64,000 bases of DNA. It comes from Salegentibacter flavus. GTDB lineage: Bacteria > Bacteroidota > Bacteroidia > Flavobacteriales > Flavobacteriaceae. Position numbers and translations under genes: made by a program. Each line of letters opens with the position of its first letter. The first letter of the stretch is position 1. Below are positions 1 through 9,140 of the stretch, one piece after another. The stretch spans positions 186,001-250,000 of the forward strand of contig NZ_FOVL01000002.1 in NCBI RefSeq assembly GCF_900115145.1. Direction: 5' to 3'. The notes under the pieces were generated by a model. The model was not told the origin of the DNA, did no database searches, and was given only the letters and a program-made list of their open reading frames with translations.

Positions 1-1949
1 GCCGCTTTGCCATTTGCTACCAACTGCGCTCTGAAAGTATCGTTGGGTTCTTCTTCCTCTTCTCCAACAATAGGGAAACTGGCATCATCCAGTACCACAT
101 ATCCCCGGTTTACCCAATAGATTGGGGAACCATAGTAAGGATAAGTGAAATCGTTGGCATTGGAGGTATTCTGGGAAGCAGAATTTTTATCCTTAAATTC
201 TCTTGGGTAAGCCCAAACGATCATAGGCAGTTTCTCGGGATTTTCCTTGTCATAGTAGGCAGGAAGGTATAGAGTGCCATTAAGCTCCAGGCCGTCTTCC
301 CGTTTATAAGTGATAACTTCTTTACTAACATCTTCCAGGCTCTTAAACGGATTTTCAAAAGATGTGATCTGGTGAAGATCTCCTGAATTCAGGTCCCTAA
401 TATAATAATTGGGATATTCTGCTGAAGATTCAATCCTAACCAGGATTTTGCCGTCTTCAATGTCCAGGGCTTCTACCAGGCTTTCTTTTTTATCGTTGTA
501 TTCAGACTGATAGAGGCGCTCGGTTTGTCCGTTTTCCAGGTTGATCTTATCGGCAAAAGGGTATTGGCCATCTTCTGTATATCCTGCGCCCAGCAAAAAT
601 GCGTGTTCATCATCCAGTTTCAGTACATCCTGACCCCAATCATTTTTAGTGGTCACAAATCTTCCCGGATCGCTGTAGCGGTCCTGATAATTTCGGTCGA
701 AAATCACTTCTGGTTCTTCTGAAGGATCTGCAGGATTGAAAACATAAGTGCGGGTATTTCTGTTATTCCACCAATAATCATTGGCAATGGCCATTTCATC
801 TGTTCCCCACGTGATTCCGCTGAAGCGATCTTTGGTTTTTAAAACGGATTTTCCTTCACCCTTAAATGGAGCTTCTAAGGTAAACACCTCATCACGAAAG
901 TCTGCTTCGTTTTCAGGGTCTCCCTCATCAAGGGCTTCTACATACATTAAGGTTGAAGGTTTATCGTTGCGCCATTGTAAATTTCTTTTTCCGGTTTGAG
1001 TAGCCATAAATCCCTTTGGAAGGTCTTCGAGGAGAGGTTCGTCATTCACTTTATTTACCAGATTTCCTTCAGCGTCATAAATAGTGGTTTCCGAAGGAAA
1101 TCTATAATAAGGTACCAGATAGGAAAAAGGTTTTTTGATATGAGAAACCATTACATAATCACCATTTGGAGAAAAATTAATGCTGTTATACATTCTGGCA
1201 TCCATCCATTTCTGACTGCTACCATCTAAGTTTACTTTTACAAGTTCAGACCGGGCAAGTTGTTCGAAATTATATTCATCGTTTGGATTTTTTAAAAGAT
1301 CCTGGTAGGTTCGGTTTTGAGCTTCTTTTCCATCGCTCACCGAAACGGTAGGTCCTGTTGGAACAGCAGTTTCAGTATCGATTAAGGGTTTACGATCCTC
1401 AGGCAGTATTTTCACCAAAATTGCTGAATTATCCCTGAACCAACTAACCACATCCCGCATATTTGCGTTAAGATTAGCCTCGGTTAGTTTTTTTGCTGAA
1501 GCTGTTTCGAGATCGGCAACCCAGAGTTCCACGCCTGTATTTGTGGTATGGGTGAAGGCGATCTTTGATTCATCGGGCGACCAGGAAACATTAGTGAGCC
1601 GTGGGGCCTCCGGTAAACCTGAAATTTGTCGGGGTTTCTCCTCATCAATAGCTTTTACTTCCAGGTTATTGTAATAGGTAGCACGGCTATTAATGTTAGT
1701 TACAGGATTGATCCTTAATCCGCCAAGACGTAATTCCTCTTCGCTGAGTTCAGCAATAGATTTGTATTGGTCGCGGTATAAAAAGACCATCATTTCTCCC
1801 TTGCTATCTATAATAGTGTTTGGTGCGAGAGGGACATCTACCAATTCCAGGATTTCCTGTGGAGGTTTTTGGTAGGTAAGGTTTTCCTGTGCCTGGAGAC
1901 TTCCCAGAACAAGGAAAAAACTAAAAATACTCAAAATAATTTTTTTCAT
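1..1949 (-). CDS. S9 family (prolyl oligopeptidase-like) secreted serine peptidase, 3' truncated by window
   Basis: The reading frame starts at the ATG complementary to 1947-1949 and stays open to the window edge, giving about 649 residues without the C-terminus. A classical signal peptide (MKKIILSIFSFF... ending SLQAQ) predicts export to the periplasm or envelope. The visible part is the beta-propeller-like N-terminal half of S9 peptidases, with segments such as SWSPDESKIAFTH and later FSPNGDYVMVSH. The start of the alpha/beta-hydrolase domain follows (YKREDGLELNGTLYLP, then LPMIVWAYPREF). The Ser-Asp-His triad lies beyond the edge, so activity cannot be checked. Bacteroidota carry many such proteins, some annotated as glutamyl endopeptidase-like (S9D). 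Sub-family and specificity are not decided here. It is divergent from fabH. Confidence 0.85.
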   Translation of the reverse strand, partial: MKKIILSIFSFFLVLGSLQAQENLTYQKPPQEILELVDVPLAPNTIIDSKGEMMVFLYRDQYKSIAELSEEELRLGGLRINPVTNINSRATYYNNLEVKAIDEEKPRQISGLPEAPRLTNVSWSPDESKIAFTHTTNTGVELWVADLETASAKKLTEANLNANMRDVVSWFRDNSAILVKILPEDRKPLIDTETAVPTGPTVSVSDGKEAQNRTYQDLLKNPNDEYNFEQLARSELVKVNLDGSSQKWMDARMYNSINFSPNGDYVMVSHIKKPFSYLVPYYRFPSETTIYDAEGNLVNKVNDEPLLEDLPKGFMATQTGKRNLQWRNDKPSTLMYVEALDEGDPENEADFRDEVFTLEAPFKGEGKSVLKTKDRFSGITWGTDEMAIANDYWWNNRNTRTYVFNPADPSEEPEVIFDRNYQDRYSDPGRFVTTKNDWGQDVLKLDDEHAFLLGAGYTEDGQYPFADKINLENGQTERLYQSEYNDKKESLVEALDIEDGKILVRIESSAEYPNYYIRDLNSGDLHQITSFENPFKSLEDVSKEVITYKREDGLELNGTLYLPAYYDKENPEKLPMIVWAYPREFKDKNSASQNTSNANDFTYPYYGSPIYWVNRGYVVLDDASFPIVGEEEEEPNDTFRAQLVANGKA

Positions 1950-2090
1950 TATTTATGTCTTTTTTGATGAATAAATAATTAAGCTGCCATGGATTAAGGA
2001 TTATTAATCTTTGCTATCTTGCTGGTTCATATTTTATGAAATGCTTAATTTTTAATAATGATAGATTCTAAATATACTAAAGTTTAAATT

Positions 2091-3101
2091 ATGTTTCAAT
2101 CTAAAATAGCCGGTTTGGGAAGTTACGTGCCAGAAAATGTAGTCACCAATGATGATCTCGCAAAACTTATGGATACCAGCGATGAGTGGATTCAGGAGAG
2201 AACAGGTATTAAAGAACGCCATCACATTAAAAAAGGTGATGGCAATACTACCGCCATTATGGGGGTGAAAGCGGCAAAGATCGCCCTGGAAAGAGCAGAA
2301 ATCTCCAAAGACGATATAGACCTTATCGTTTTTGCTACTCTTAGTCCGGATTATTATTTCCCTGGCTGTGGGGTACAAGTGCAGGAAATGCTGGATATAA
2401 ACACCTGTCCTGCCTTAGATGTTAGGAATCAGTGTAGTGGATTTGTGTATGCACTATCGGTTGCAGACCAGTTTATCAAAACCGGAATGTATAAGAATGT
2501 ACTTGTTATTGGAAGTGAAAATCATAGTGGTGGTTTAGACTTCACTAACCGTGGACGTTCGGTTTCAGTGATTTTTGGAGATGGAGCGGGAGCTGCCGTG
2601 CTTACCCGAAGTGATCACAACGGGGAAGGAATCCTGTCTACCCATTTACATTCTGAAGGGAAACACGCAAAGGAACTTTCGCTTGAGGGGCCAAGTACAA
2701 TGCACTGGGTGCCTGAGATTATTGCTGAAAATCCGCAGGGAGACGATATTCCATATTATCCATATATGAACGGACAATTTGTTTTCAAACATGCAGTACA
2801 GCGTTTTTCTGAAGTTATTATGGAAGGACTTAACGCGAATGGCTTGGACGTTAAGGATATTGATATGCTTATTCCTCATCAGGCGAATTTACGTATCTCT
2901 CAATTTATTCAGCATAAATTCAAGCTCAGTGATGAGCAGGTTTATAACAACATCCAGAAATATGGAAATACCACCGCAGCCTCTATTCCAATTGCTTTAA
3001 CTGAAGCCTGGGAAAAAGGCAAGATCAAAGATGAAGATGTGGTGGTGCTCGCTGCTTTTGGGAGCGGTTTCACCTGGGCCAGTGCTGTTATTAGCTGGTA
3101 A
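2091..3101 (+). CDS. fabH: 3-oxoacyl-ACP synthase III (FabH-type ketoacyl synthase)
   Basis: Condensing enzyme of the FabH family, 336 residues. The family starts fatty-acid synthesis by condensing acetyl-CoA or branched acyl-CoA with malonyl-ACP in the cytoplasm. The N-terminus (IAGLGSYVPENVVTN, DEWIQERTGI) is typical. The Cys-His-Asn catalytic triad is visible: C115 in RNQCSGF, H263 in IPHQANLR and N293 in YGNTTAAS. The C-terminal glycine-rich end (AAFGSGFTWAS) is intact. Length is slightly above the usual 310-330. Flavobacteria often have several FabH paralogues, some serving flexirubin/aryl-polyene or other lipid pathways. The gene stands alone here, so the physiological primer cannot be assigned. 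A strong hairpin follows the stop. Confidence 0.88.
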   Translation: MFQSKIAGLGSYVPENVVTNDDLAKLMDTSDEWIQERTGIKERHHIKKGDGNTTAIMGVKAAKIALERAEISKDDIDLIVFATLSPDYYFPGCGVQVQEMLDINTCPALDVRNQCSGFVYALSVADQFIKTGMYKNVLVIGSENHSGGLDFTNRGRSVSVIFGDGAGAAVLTRSDHNGEGILSTHLHSEGKHAKELSLEGPSTMHWVPEIIAENPQGDDIPYYPYMNGQFVFKHAVQRFSEVIMEGLNANGLDVKDIDMLIPHQANLRISQFIQHKFKLSDEQVYNNIQKYGNTTAASIPIALTEAWEKGKIKDEDVVVLAAFGSGFTWASAVISW

Positions 3102-3125
3102 AATCACACCCTATGATATAATAAA

Positions 3126-3152
3126 GGAAGCCGGTGATTCCGGCTTTCTTTA
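3126..3152 (+). terminator. Rho-independent terminator of fabH
   Basis: A 7-bp GC-rich stem (AAGCCGG at 3128-3134, CCGGCTT at 3140-3146) with a 5-nt loop is followed by a T-rich tail, 27 nt after the fabH stop codon. Confidence 0.8.
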
Positions 3153-3161
3153 TTATAGGAA

Positions 3162-3260
3162 GGTAAAATATCCCGGGGCTTGCCTCGGTAGTAAATGTTG
3201 TAAAGTTTGAAAACATGTTCAATTGTAATGCTCCGTGGGCTTGCGCCGGAGAACTTTACT
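3162..3260. repeat. Dispersed intergenic repeat, copy A
   Basis: About 99 bp that recurs at 59890-59988. Over the 71-bp core (3190-3260 against 59918-59988) I count 67 identical bases. The left end holds an imperfect GC-rich palindrome around GGGGCTTGCCTC. The right end holds a second one around GGGCTTGCGCC, separated by an AT-rich spacer. The right edge runs into the TAA stop of the minus-strand gene at 3256-3453, and the element fills the space between convergent genes. It has no coding potential. It resembles a REP-like or terminator-like element; no family name is claimed. Confidence 0.8.
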
Positions 3261-3453
3261 TTACTGCAAAATATTTATACAAGTCGTAAATCCCCAAGCC
3301 CACAAATGCTATGGCCAGGACTAGACCAAAGGTGTCTGTTTCTACGCTGTTCATGTGATAATATAATCTATAGGAACCATAACCGGTAAAAGCGATTCCC
3401 AGAATCAGGTTCCATATATTTCGTTTGGTAGTTGGTTGCTCATTATTCGTCAT
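3256..3453 (-). CDS. Small two-TM membrane protein, uncharacterised
   Basis: 65 residues from an ATG complementary to 3451-3453. A polar N-terminus (MTNNEQPTTKR) is followed by two hydrophobic segments (roughly residues 12-30 and 42-60) and a short basic tail. Its start overlaps the end of the upstream DUF2007 gene by 11 nt, so the two are probably cotranscribed and translationally coupled. I do not recognise a family. The size and architecture suggest a small inner-membrane protein. The stop codon coincides with the edge of dispersed repeat copy A. Confidence 0.6.
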   Translation of the reverse strand: MTNNEQPTTKRNIWNLILGIAFTGYGSYRLYYHMNSVETDTFGLVLAIAFVGLGIYDLYKYFAVK

Positions 3454-3691
3454 CGGTATAATCTTTCGGAAAGGTTGTTTTTGCGATTTTCAAGGCTTCG
3501 TCATAATGGCTTTTGATTACAAAAAGCTGTACCTGGCCGGGGAGCCCGCCCCCGAAGCCCGCTCTAAGGCCCGAATCAAAATCGTTCCTAACCCGTGAAG
3601 AAATACCGGATTTGTCAAAGATTTCCTGCAGATATTGGACATTGGGTTCAGATCCTGTATAGACCCGTTCATAGCTTTCTTCATTACTCAT
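3443..3691 (-). CDS. DUF2007 family protein
   Basis: An 82-residue protein if translated from the ATG complementary to 3689-3691. A longer frame reaching 3718 would need a TTG start and gives an extension untypical for the family, so I prefer the ATG. The sequence matches the small DUF2007 domain: a YTGSEPNVQYLQ segment, a glycine-rich middle (GLRAGFGGGLPGQVQL) and a C-terminal helix (YDEALKI). DUF2007 resembles regulatory PII-like folds and is called a putative signal-transducing protein; no reaction is known. It overlaps the following small membrane protein gene, suggesting a two-gene unit. Confidence 0.7.
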   Translation of the reverse strand: MSNEESYERVYTGSEPNVQYLQEIFDKSGISSRVRNDFDSGLRAGFGGGLPGQVQLFVIKSHYDEALKIAKTTFPKDYTDDE

Positions 3692-3768
3692 GGTTGATTG
3701 GTTTTTGTTACTAACCAAAATACGAATTCTACTGCTTACGCCATAGGTTTTATACAGAGTTTAACGTT

Positions 3769-4491
3769 CTAAGCGTTGTAATACCGGCTTTGCCAGATAG
3801 CCGAATTGAAATTTTTACCGAATTTCACTCCATAGAAAATACACAGGCCGGCAATCCATTTAAAAATAAAAAAGAAAATTATAAAAAACTGGGTGGTTGT
3901 TTGTTTTGGGGAGAATAATCCATCTGGAACCATTAGAGCAAGAAGAAAGCTGCAGATCAAAAGGACCAAAACAAAATTTTCCATATACTTAAATGGCCAC
4001 ATGAGTAGTTTGCGCAGTGGATGAAGATCATTTCCCCATTTATGGACCAGGTAGAAATAATCATTTCCCATAGGTGCGAAAAGCAGAGGATCATCGGCAT
4101 TGTCAAGCTTCAATAATTTAGAAGGAGCAATGATCCTAAATCCCTTCAGGCTGGTATGATGTTGTTTTTCAAGTTTCTTTATTTCTGAAATCGCTTCAAT
4201 GGGAATTTCAGCTTTAAAAAAGCTGGAGTCTAAAAACCTGAGACGATAATCTATGCAGATCTTTTCAATATCAGAGAGATGAAATATTCTCCCGCTTTCC
4301 AGAAGTTCAAAATTAAAAGTGTTTATTTGATCACCGCTTCCCTGGCTAAGCGTCTTCTGGATTTGTTGGTCTTTCCGAACTTCCTGTTCGAAAATATCCT
4401 TAACCTGGGCCACGATATTACTCTCGGCAGTTCTTCGGTCTCTTACTTTTTGAAGCTGAATTTCAATATCTGTACGCGGTATTTTCAACAT
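3769..4491 (-). CDS. Conserved hypothetical membrane protein
   Basis: 240 residues from an ATG. The N-terminal half (about residues 1-75) is charged and helix-prone with coiled-coil character. The middle is soluble alpha/beta. Two hydrophobic segments near the C-terminus (about 173-190 and 203-225) should anchor it in the inner membrane, leaving a short tail. No catalytic motif or known domain was recognised. It is transcribed away from the DUF4136 lipoprotein gene. The long frame, ATG start and clear topology support a real gene, but no function can be given. Confidence 0.6.
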   Translation of the reverse strand: MLKIPRTDIEIQLQKVRDRRTAESNIVAQVKDIFEQEVRKDQQIQKTLSQGSGDQINTFNFELLESGRIFHLSDIEKICIDYRLRFLDSSFFKAEIPIEAISEIKKLEKQHHTSLKGFRIIAPSKLLKLDNADDPLLFAPMGNDYFYLVHKWGNDLHPLRKLLMWPFKYMENFVLVLLICSFLLALMVPDGLFSPKQTTTQFFIIFFFIFKWIAGLCIFYGVKFGKNFNSAIWQSRYYNA

Positions 4492-4660
4492 CTTCTCTTT
4501 CTCTTTAGAATAAATCTAAAAATAAATAATTTGTAGAAAACAATAGATAATTAAAAGTTAAAGCAGAAATTGCTCTGTTAAATAATATTAAAAGAGCTGG
4601 AAATCCTTTTGGAGTTAAGGCTTTCAGACTATATTGAATTTATTCAAAAAAGAAAAATCT

Positions 4661-5239
4661 ATGAAAAAATTACAGATCACCGTTCTGGGGATAATCTCCG
4701 TTCTATTGCTAGTAGCTTGTGGCTCGGGGAGTAGACTAACAGATGAAGCAAAAACTTTAAGAAATTATAACTCCTACGCATTTTTGCCTAACAATGACAC
4801 CATTATGAGTCGGGCTTATGATAATGAAAGGATAAATGACGTCATTGTTTCTACCATTAATGCAAATATGAAGGACGAAGGCTATATTCTCGATAAGCGT
4901 CAACCCGATGTACTAATTTATGTGCATACTATGTTTGACGAAAAGGCCGATGTAAATGCGAATCCCGTGTATACCAATTATAGCTATTATCGCCCGGGAC
5001 TTTATATCGGGCCTTATGTTGAAGATTACGTATATGAAGATTATTATACCATTCAGCGTTTAACCGGGAACAGTGTAAAGCAGCTGCCGTATCGGGAGCG
5101 AAGTATTGTGATAGATTTTATTAATCGAAGAAATAAGGAAATTATCTGGCGGGCCACTTCCGAAGAGGAAATCGGGACACGCCGTATGGATAGGGATATA
5201 AGAAATTATGTAGATGATATTTTCAAGAAATTCCCTTAA
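4661..5239 (+). CDS. DUF4136 domain lipoprotein
   Basis: 192 residues starting at the ATG at 4661. An upstream TTG at 4634 is in frame but would place the signal peptide internally. The N-terminus is a lipoprotein signal (MKKLQITVLG...) with lipobox LLVAC, so the mature protein begins with a lipidated Cys in the envelope. The rest matches DUF4136: a YNSYAFLPNND segment, INDVIVSTINANM, and a C-terminal part ending with an IIWRATSEEEI-like motif. DUF4136 proteins are widespread in Bacteroidota and Proteobacteria and have no established role. A bidirectional terminator separates it from convergent pheT. Confidence 0.75.
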   Translation: MKKLQITVLGIISVLLLVACGSGSRLTDEAKTLRNYNSYAFLPNNDTIMSRAYDNERINDVIVSTINANMKDEGYILDKRQPDVLIYVHTMFDEKADVNANPVYTNYSYYRPGLYIGPYVEDYVYEDYYTIQRLTGNSVKQLPYRERSIVIDFINRRNKEIIWRATSEEEIGTRRMDRDIRNYVDDIFKKFP

Positions 5240-5259
5240 TTCTTAAGCTTTTAAAAACA

Positions 5260-5295
5260 AAAAATCCGTGGTCTTTATTAAAACCACGGATTTTT
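5260..5295. terminator. Bidirectional terminator between DUF4136 gene and pheT
   Basis: A 13-bp inverted repeat (5260-5272 with 5283-5295) has A-runs on one side and T-runs on the other, so it can stop transcripts from both convergent genes. Confidence 0.85.
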
Positions 5296-5313
5296 TATTA
5301 GGATAAGTTTTTG

Positions 5314-7740
5314 TTATCTCAATTCAGCTTTTAGATCGCTTTCAAATCTTTGCTGAAGTTTGCTCATCATCTTATCTACCTGTTTATCGGTTAAGGTTTT
5401 GTTCTCGTCCTGGAACAGAAAACTCACCGCATAACTCTTTTTACCTTCCGGTAGGTTACTGCCCTGGTATACATCAAAGAGATTTACTTCTTTAAGTATT
5501 TTTTTACCGGTTTGCAGAGCGATATTCTCAATCTCCTCGTAAGAAACCGATTCGTCCAGCAGAAGCGCGAAATCACGTCTTACAGCAGGATATTTAGGAA
5601 TAGGATTAAATTTCTTTCTTTGTGCAGTGGCCTCCTCAATTAAAGCTTTCCAGTTAAAATCGGCAAAAAGCACCTCCTGTTGAATATCAAAATGTTTCAG
5701 AACAGATCTTTTTACTACACCAAATTCCACAAGCTTCGCTTTTTTAGAGCTCATCGCGAGACCTTCAGAAAACAAATCGTTTTTTGTTGCTGAGGATTTA
5801 CTGTTGCTTACGCCAAGCCGGTCCAGGACGGCCATAATGATCCCTTTCAGATAGAAAAAATTGCCTTTTCCGGGAGTAATATTCCAGTTCTCTGCTTGCC
5901 TGTTTCCGGTTACGGTAAGCGCGAGGTGTTTTGTCTCGGTTCTACCGCTTACGAAGCTGTGATAAGTTTTTCCGAATTCGAATAATTTCAGACTGTTACG
6001 CTTTCGATTAATATTATAGCTGGCGGCTTCAAGTGCCGAAAACAGCATAGACTGTCGCATAACCGATAGGTCATGGCTAAGCGGATTCAGCATTTCTACA
6101 TTATTTTCTTCCTTGATTTGTTCACTAAGTTTGGTATATGCAGGAGTGGTTAGCGAATTGGCCATACTCTCGTAAAAACCCTGTCCCACCAATTGATTCG
6201 AGATGAGGTTTTGTAGCTTATAGTCTTCAAATTTAGAAGAAATAGCTACAGATGCATTTAGCTTATCGCTGAATTTAATGTTGTTATAACCATAAACCCG
6301 CAGAATCTCCTCGATCACATCGGCTTCACGCATTACATCTACGCGATAGGAGGGAATAGTTAGGCCCATTCCGGTCTCGGTAACATTATTCACACGAATT
6401 TCAAGACTTGCCAGGATAGATTTTATAGTTTCTTCTTCCAGGTTTTCGCCAATGAGCTTATTTACCTTTTCAAAGGTCAGGAAGACCTGGAAGTCTTCAA
6501 TTTTCTTGAAATAGAGGTCGTCTATGTCACTGGTAACTTCCCCACCTGCGATCTCTGTTATTAGAAGCACGGCTCTTTTAAGCGCATATTCTACGGAATT
6601 GATATCAATACCACGTTCAAATCTAAAAGAAGCATCGGTATTTAAGCCGTGTCTTTTGGCTGTTTTTCTGATGCTAACCGGATTGAAGTAAGCGCTTTCC
6701 AGAAATATCGTGGTAGTGCTTTCTGTAACTCCGCTGGTGATTCCGCCAAAAACTCCTGCAATACAGAGTGGTTTTTCGGCATCGCAGATCATTAGGTCTT
6801 CTTCGTGCAGTTCACGCTCAACTTCGTCTAAAGTGATGAATTTGGTGCCTGTTTTTAAGGTTTTTACGTTGATCTGGTTTCCGGCTATCTTTCCTGCATC
6901 AAATGCGTGTAATGGCTGGCCCAGTTCGTGCATTACGTAATTGGTGGCATCTACCACATTATTTTTTGGGGTGATCCCAATTGCCTTAAGCCTGTTCTGA
7001 AGCCATTTGGGAGAGCTTTCAACTTTAATATCTGAAATAGTCACTCCGCAATATCTTGGCGCCAGGTTAGAATCTTCCACACTAATCGGAATTTTCAGGC
7101 TGCGGCTGTCTACGTGAAAACTGCTCACCGATGGGGTGATAAGTTCTAAAGATTTACCCTGTTGTTGATAACCGGCTTTCAGGTCCCGGGCTACGCCCCA
7201 GTGGCTCATCGCATCGGCGCGGTTAGGGGTTAAACCTATTTCAAAAACCTGGTCATTTTCAACTTCAAAAATTTCAGCTACGGGTTTTCCAGGTTCAAGA
7301 TCATCTTTCATAACCATGATCCCCTGGTGATCTTCACTTAATCCAAGTTCTTTTTCAGAACATATCATTCCAAAGCTGGCTTCACCACGTATTTTTCCCT
7401 TCTTTATTGGCCAGGCTGCACCTTTTTCATCGTAGAGGGTTGTGCCGATAGTCGCAACCGGGACTTTCTGCCCTGTAGCGATATTTGGGGCGCCACATAC
7501 GATCTGTACCTGTTCCCCACTACCAAGAGAAACATTGGTAAGCTTTAATTTATCTGCGTTGGGGTGGTCTTCGCAACTAAGTACGTGTCCTACCACAATG
7601 CCCTGCAATCCCCCTTTTATACTTTGAAATTCCTGAATGCCTTCCACCTCCAGGCCAAGGTCGGTAAGTAATTCTCCTGTCTCCTCTGGCTTTTCAGGGA
7701 GTTTGATAAATTGCTTTAACCAGTTGTATGAAATCTTCAT
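5314..7740 (-). CDS. pheT: Phenylalanine--tRNA ligase beta subunit
   Basis: 808 residues, the usual length of bacterial PheT, which pairs with PheS to charge tRNA-Phe in the cytoplasm. The N-terminus (MKISYNWLKQFI) is diagnostic. A tRNA-binding OB-fold domain follows (about 40-155, with CEDHPNADKLKL and IVCGAPNI). Then come the B3/B4 editing domain (about 210-390, with VVDATNYVMHELGQPLHAFD), the B5 domain (about 400-480), the synthetase core-like domain and the C-terminal anticodon-binding FDX-ACB domain (about 715-808, FNPIPKYPAVRRDFAL). pheS is not nearby, as is common in this phylum. The frame is complete. Confidence 0.97.
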   Translation of the reverse strand: MKISYNWLKQFIKLPEKPEETGELLTDLGLEVEGIQEFQSIKGGLQGIVVGHVLSCEDHPNADKLKLTNVSLGSGEQVQIVCGAPNIATGQKVPVATIGTTLYDEKGAAWPIKKGKIRGEASFGMICSEKELGLSEDHQGIMVMKDDLEPGKPVAEIFEVENDQVFEIGLTPNRADAMSHWGVARDLKAGYQQQGKSLELITPSVSSFHVDSRSLKIPISVEDSNLAPRYCGVTISDIKVESSPKWLQNRLKAIGITPKNNVVDATNYVMHELGQPLHAFDAGKIAGNQINVKTLKTGTKFITLDEVERELHEEDLMICDAEKPLCIAGVFGGITSGVTESTTTIFLESAYFNPVSIRKTAKRHGLNTDASFRFERGIDINSVEYALKRAVLLITEIAGGEVTSDIDDLYFKKIEDFQVFLTFEKVNKLIGENLEEETIKSILASLEIRVNNVTETGMGLTIPSYRVDVMREADVIEEILRVYGYNNIKFSDKLNASVAISSKFEDYKLQNLISNQLVGQGFYESMANSLTTPAYTKLSEQIKEENNVEMLNPLSHDLSVMRQSMLFSALEAASYNINRKRNSLKLFEFGKTYHSFVSGRTETKHLALTVTGNRQAENWNITPGKGNFFYLKGIIMAVLDRLGVSNSKSSATKNDLFSEGLAMSSKKAKLVEFGVVKRSVLKHFDIQQEVLFADFNWKALIEEATAQRKKFNPIPKYPAVRRDFALLLDESVSYEEIENIALQTGKKILKEVNLFDVYQGSNLPEGKKSYAVSFLFQDENKTLTDKQVDKMMSKLQQRFESDLKAELR

Positions 7741-7826
7741 CGAATTGTTTTTTCAGGCAGCAAAGATAGTATTACGAACGGTTTTGGCATAATTTGAAAT
7801 TTTAATTTTGACCTAATTACAAATTA

Positions 7827-7853
7827 AAAAGAGAAGCGGAAAGCTTCTCTTTT
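7827..7853 (-). terminator. Terminator downstream of the secreted TPR-like protein gene
   Basis: Stem GAGAAGC (7831-7837) pairs with GCTTCTC (7843-7849) around a 5-nt loop, flanked by A and T runs. It lies just after the stop of the minus-strand gene at 7878 and before pheT. Confidence 0.75.
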
Positions 7854-7877
7854 CGGAAATGGGCTAATATTTCGGGG

Positions 7878-8798
7878 TTAGGCTTTTCTTTTAAACCTCA
7901 TTTGGTTCACTTTCTCCCATTCTTTACTATCCTCTTTTTGAAGATACACATCCCATTCAATATTGTCATTTCCATTACGGGTTATCTCGTGACGAGCCAT
8001 TCTTTTTTCATTGTTCTGGATGTATTCCTCCATCATCTCCACCTTGTTTTCTCCAATGTTTTTAATATCTAATTTTGAAATTTCGATGCCGATGGGAGTT
8101 GTAGCATTTACATAGGCCATTTCAAACTGGTCGTCCATCGCATCATAGGCAATAATGCGTTCGCAGCAGGGATTGTTCTGTGCATTTGTATGTTTGATGC
8201 GTAAAACAGCATCGCCTGGCAGATAGGTTATACTTTGAGTACTGCTGGGAACATCTATAGCATTCCCATCCCGGTAATTGGTTTGTTCCATAACCCATTC
8301 TCCGGTTAAGAATTCGAGTTGGCGGTGTTTGTTCTCCAGTTTCGAGAGTTTAGCCTTCGAACCGGCAAGAATCCGGGTTTTTTCGTCTTCGCTGGAACTT
8401 TTTTGAGCTATCTCAATAGATTTTTTTAAATACTTTTTTGCCTCTTCAGTTTCCCCTTTTTCAATGAGGTAATCGGCATAGGAATCGTTAGGATTGGCTG
8501 CTTCAGGATATTCTTTCATATTATATTTAAAAATTTTTTCTGCGGCGGGCATGTCTTTTTCTTCGAGCATAAGCTTGTAGCCAATGTTGTTTAATTCCCA
8601 TTCATCCCAGTTGTAGTTTTCTTTTTCCTCCTTTTTTAATTTCTCATAATGGGTAAGGGCTGCATCGATGCCATTTTTCTGGTATTCTTCAAAGACGGCC
8701 TCTCCAATAGAGTTTTTCTCCTTCTCATCCTGTGCAATTGCGCTCGTAACCAGACTCATAAAAAAGATTCCGGTTAACATCAATAATCTTGTCTTCAT
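7878..8798 (-). CDS. Secreted protein with TPR-like N-terminal half, uncharacterised
   Basis: 306 residues with a clear signal peptide ending TSAIAQ. Residues ~25-150 are helical and resemble tetratricopeptide repeats (for example AEKIFKYNMKEYPEAANPND, with a spaced Ala/Tyr pattern). The C-terminal half begins with LEFLTGEWVMEQT, reminiscent of the beta-barrel start of DUF1579 or lipocalin-like domains, and contains beta-strand-rich sequence to the end. I read it as a periplasmic protein coupling a TPR region to a lipid- or ligand-binding barrel; the latter is inference. It sits upstream of pheT with its own terminator, so it is probably a single transcript. Confidence 0.6.
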   Translation of the reverse strand: MKTRLLMLTGIFFMSLVTSAIAQDEKEKNSIGEAVFEEYQKNGIDAALTHYEKLKKEEKENYNWDEWELNNIGYKLMLEEKDMPAAEKIFKYNMKEYPEAANPNDSYADYLIEKGETEEAKKYLKKSIEIAQKSSSEDEKTRILAGSKAKLSKLENKHRQLEFLTGEWVMEQTNYRDGNAIDVPSSTQSITYLPGDAVLRIKHTNAQNNPCCERIIAYDAMDDQFEMAYVNATTPIGIEISKLDIKNIGENKVEMMEEYIQNNEKRMARHEITRNGNDNIEWDVYLQKEDSKEWEKVNQMRFKRKA

Positions 8799-9140
8799 AA
8801 CTCCTAGATTTAATAATTAACCTAATAAATTTACGAATTATCTCAGCTATTTAGGATCGCTACTAACAGGTGTAAATGCGACACAAATCTATTTTTAATG
8901 TTGTCGCGAATGGTAAGAAGCCTTTGTAATAGGGGCTTCTGGATACTTCAGCATTCAACCGAATAAACCAAAAGCCTGTCATTTAGGAGGGGAAAAATAA
9001 GGGAAACCCCGCAGCTGGTTTTAGGTTATAACTATAGAAGAAATGGCTCGCTTTAAGATTAACCTATGGAAAGTTAGAAGGTTACATTAGATTCCTTATT
9101 ATTTTTTCGATGATATAGATGAAATTTGCGATGAGCTACG
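8799..9140. other. 342-bp intergenic region, no gene seen
   Basis: I see no ORF with coding character, no tRNA and no strong hairpin. It should hold the promoter of the secreted TPR-like gene and the 3' end of the recG transcript. Confidence 0.5.
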
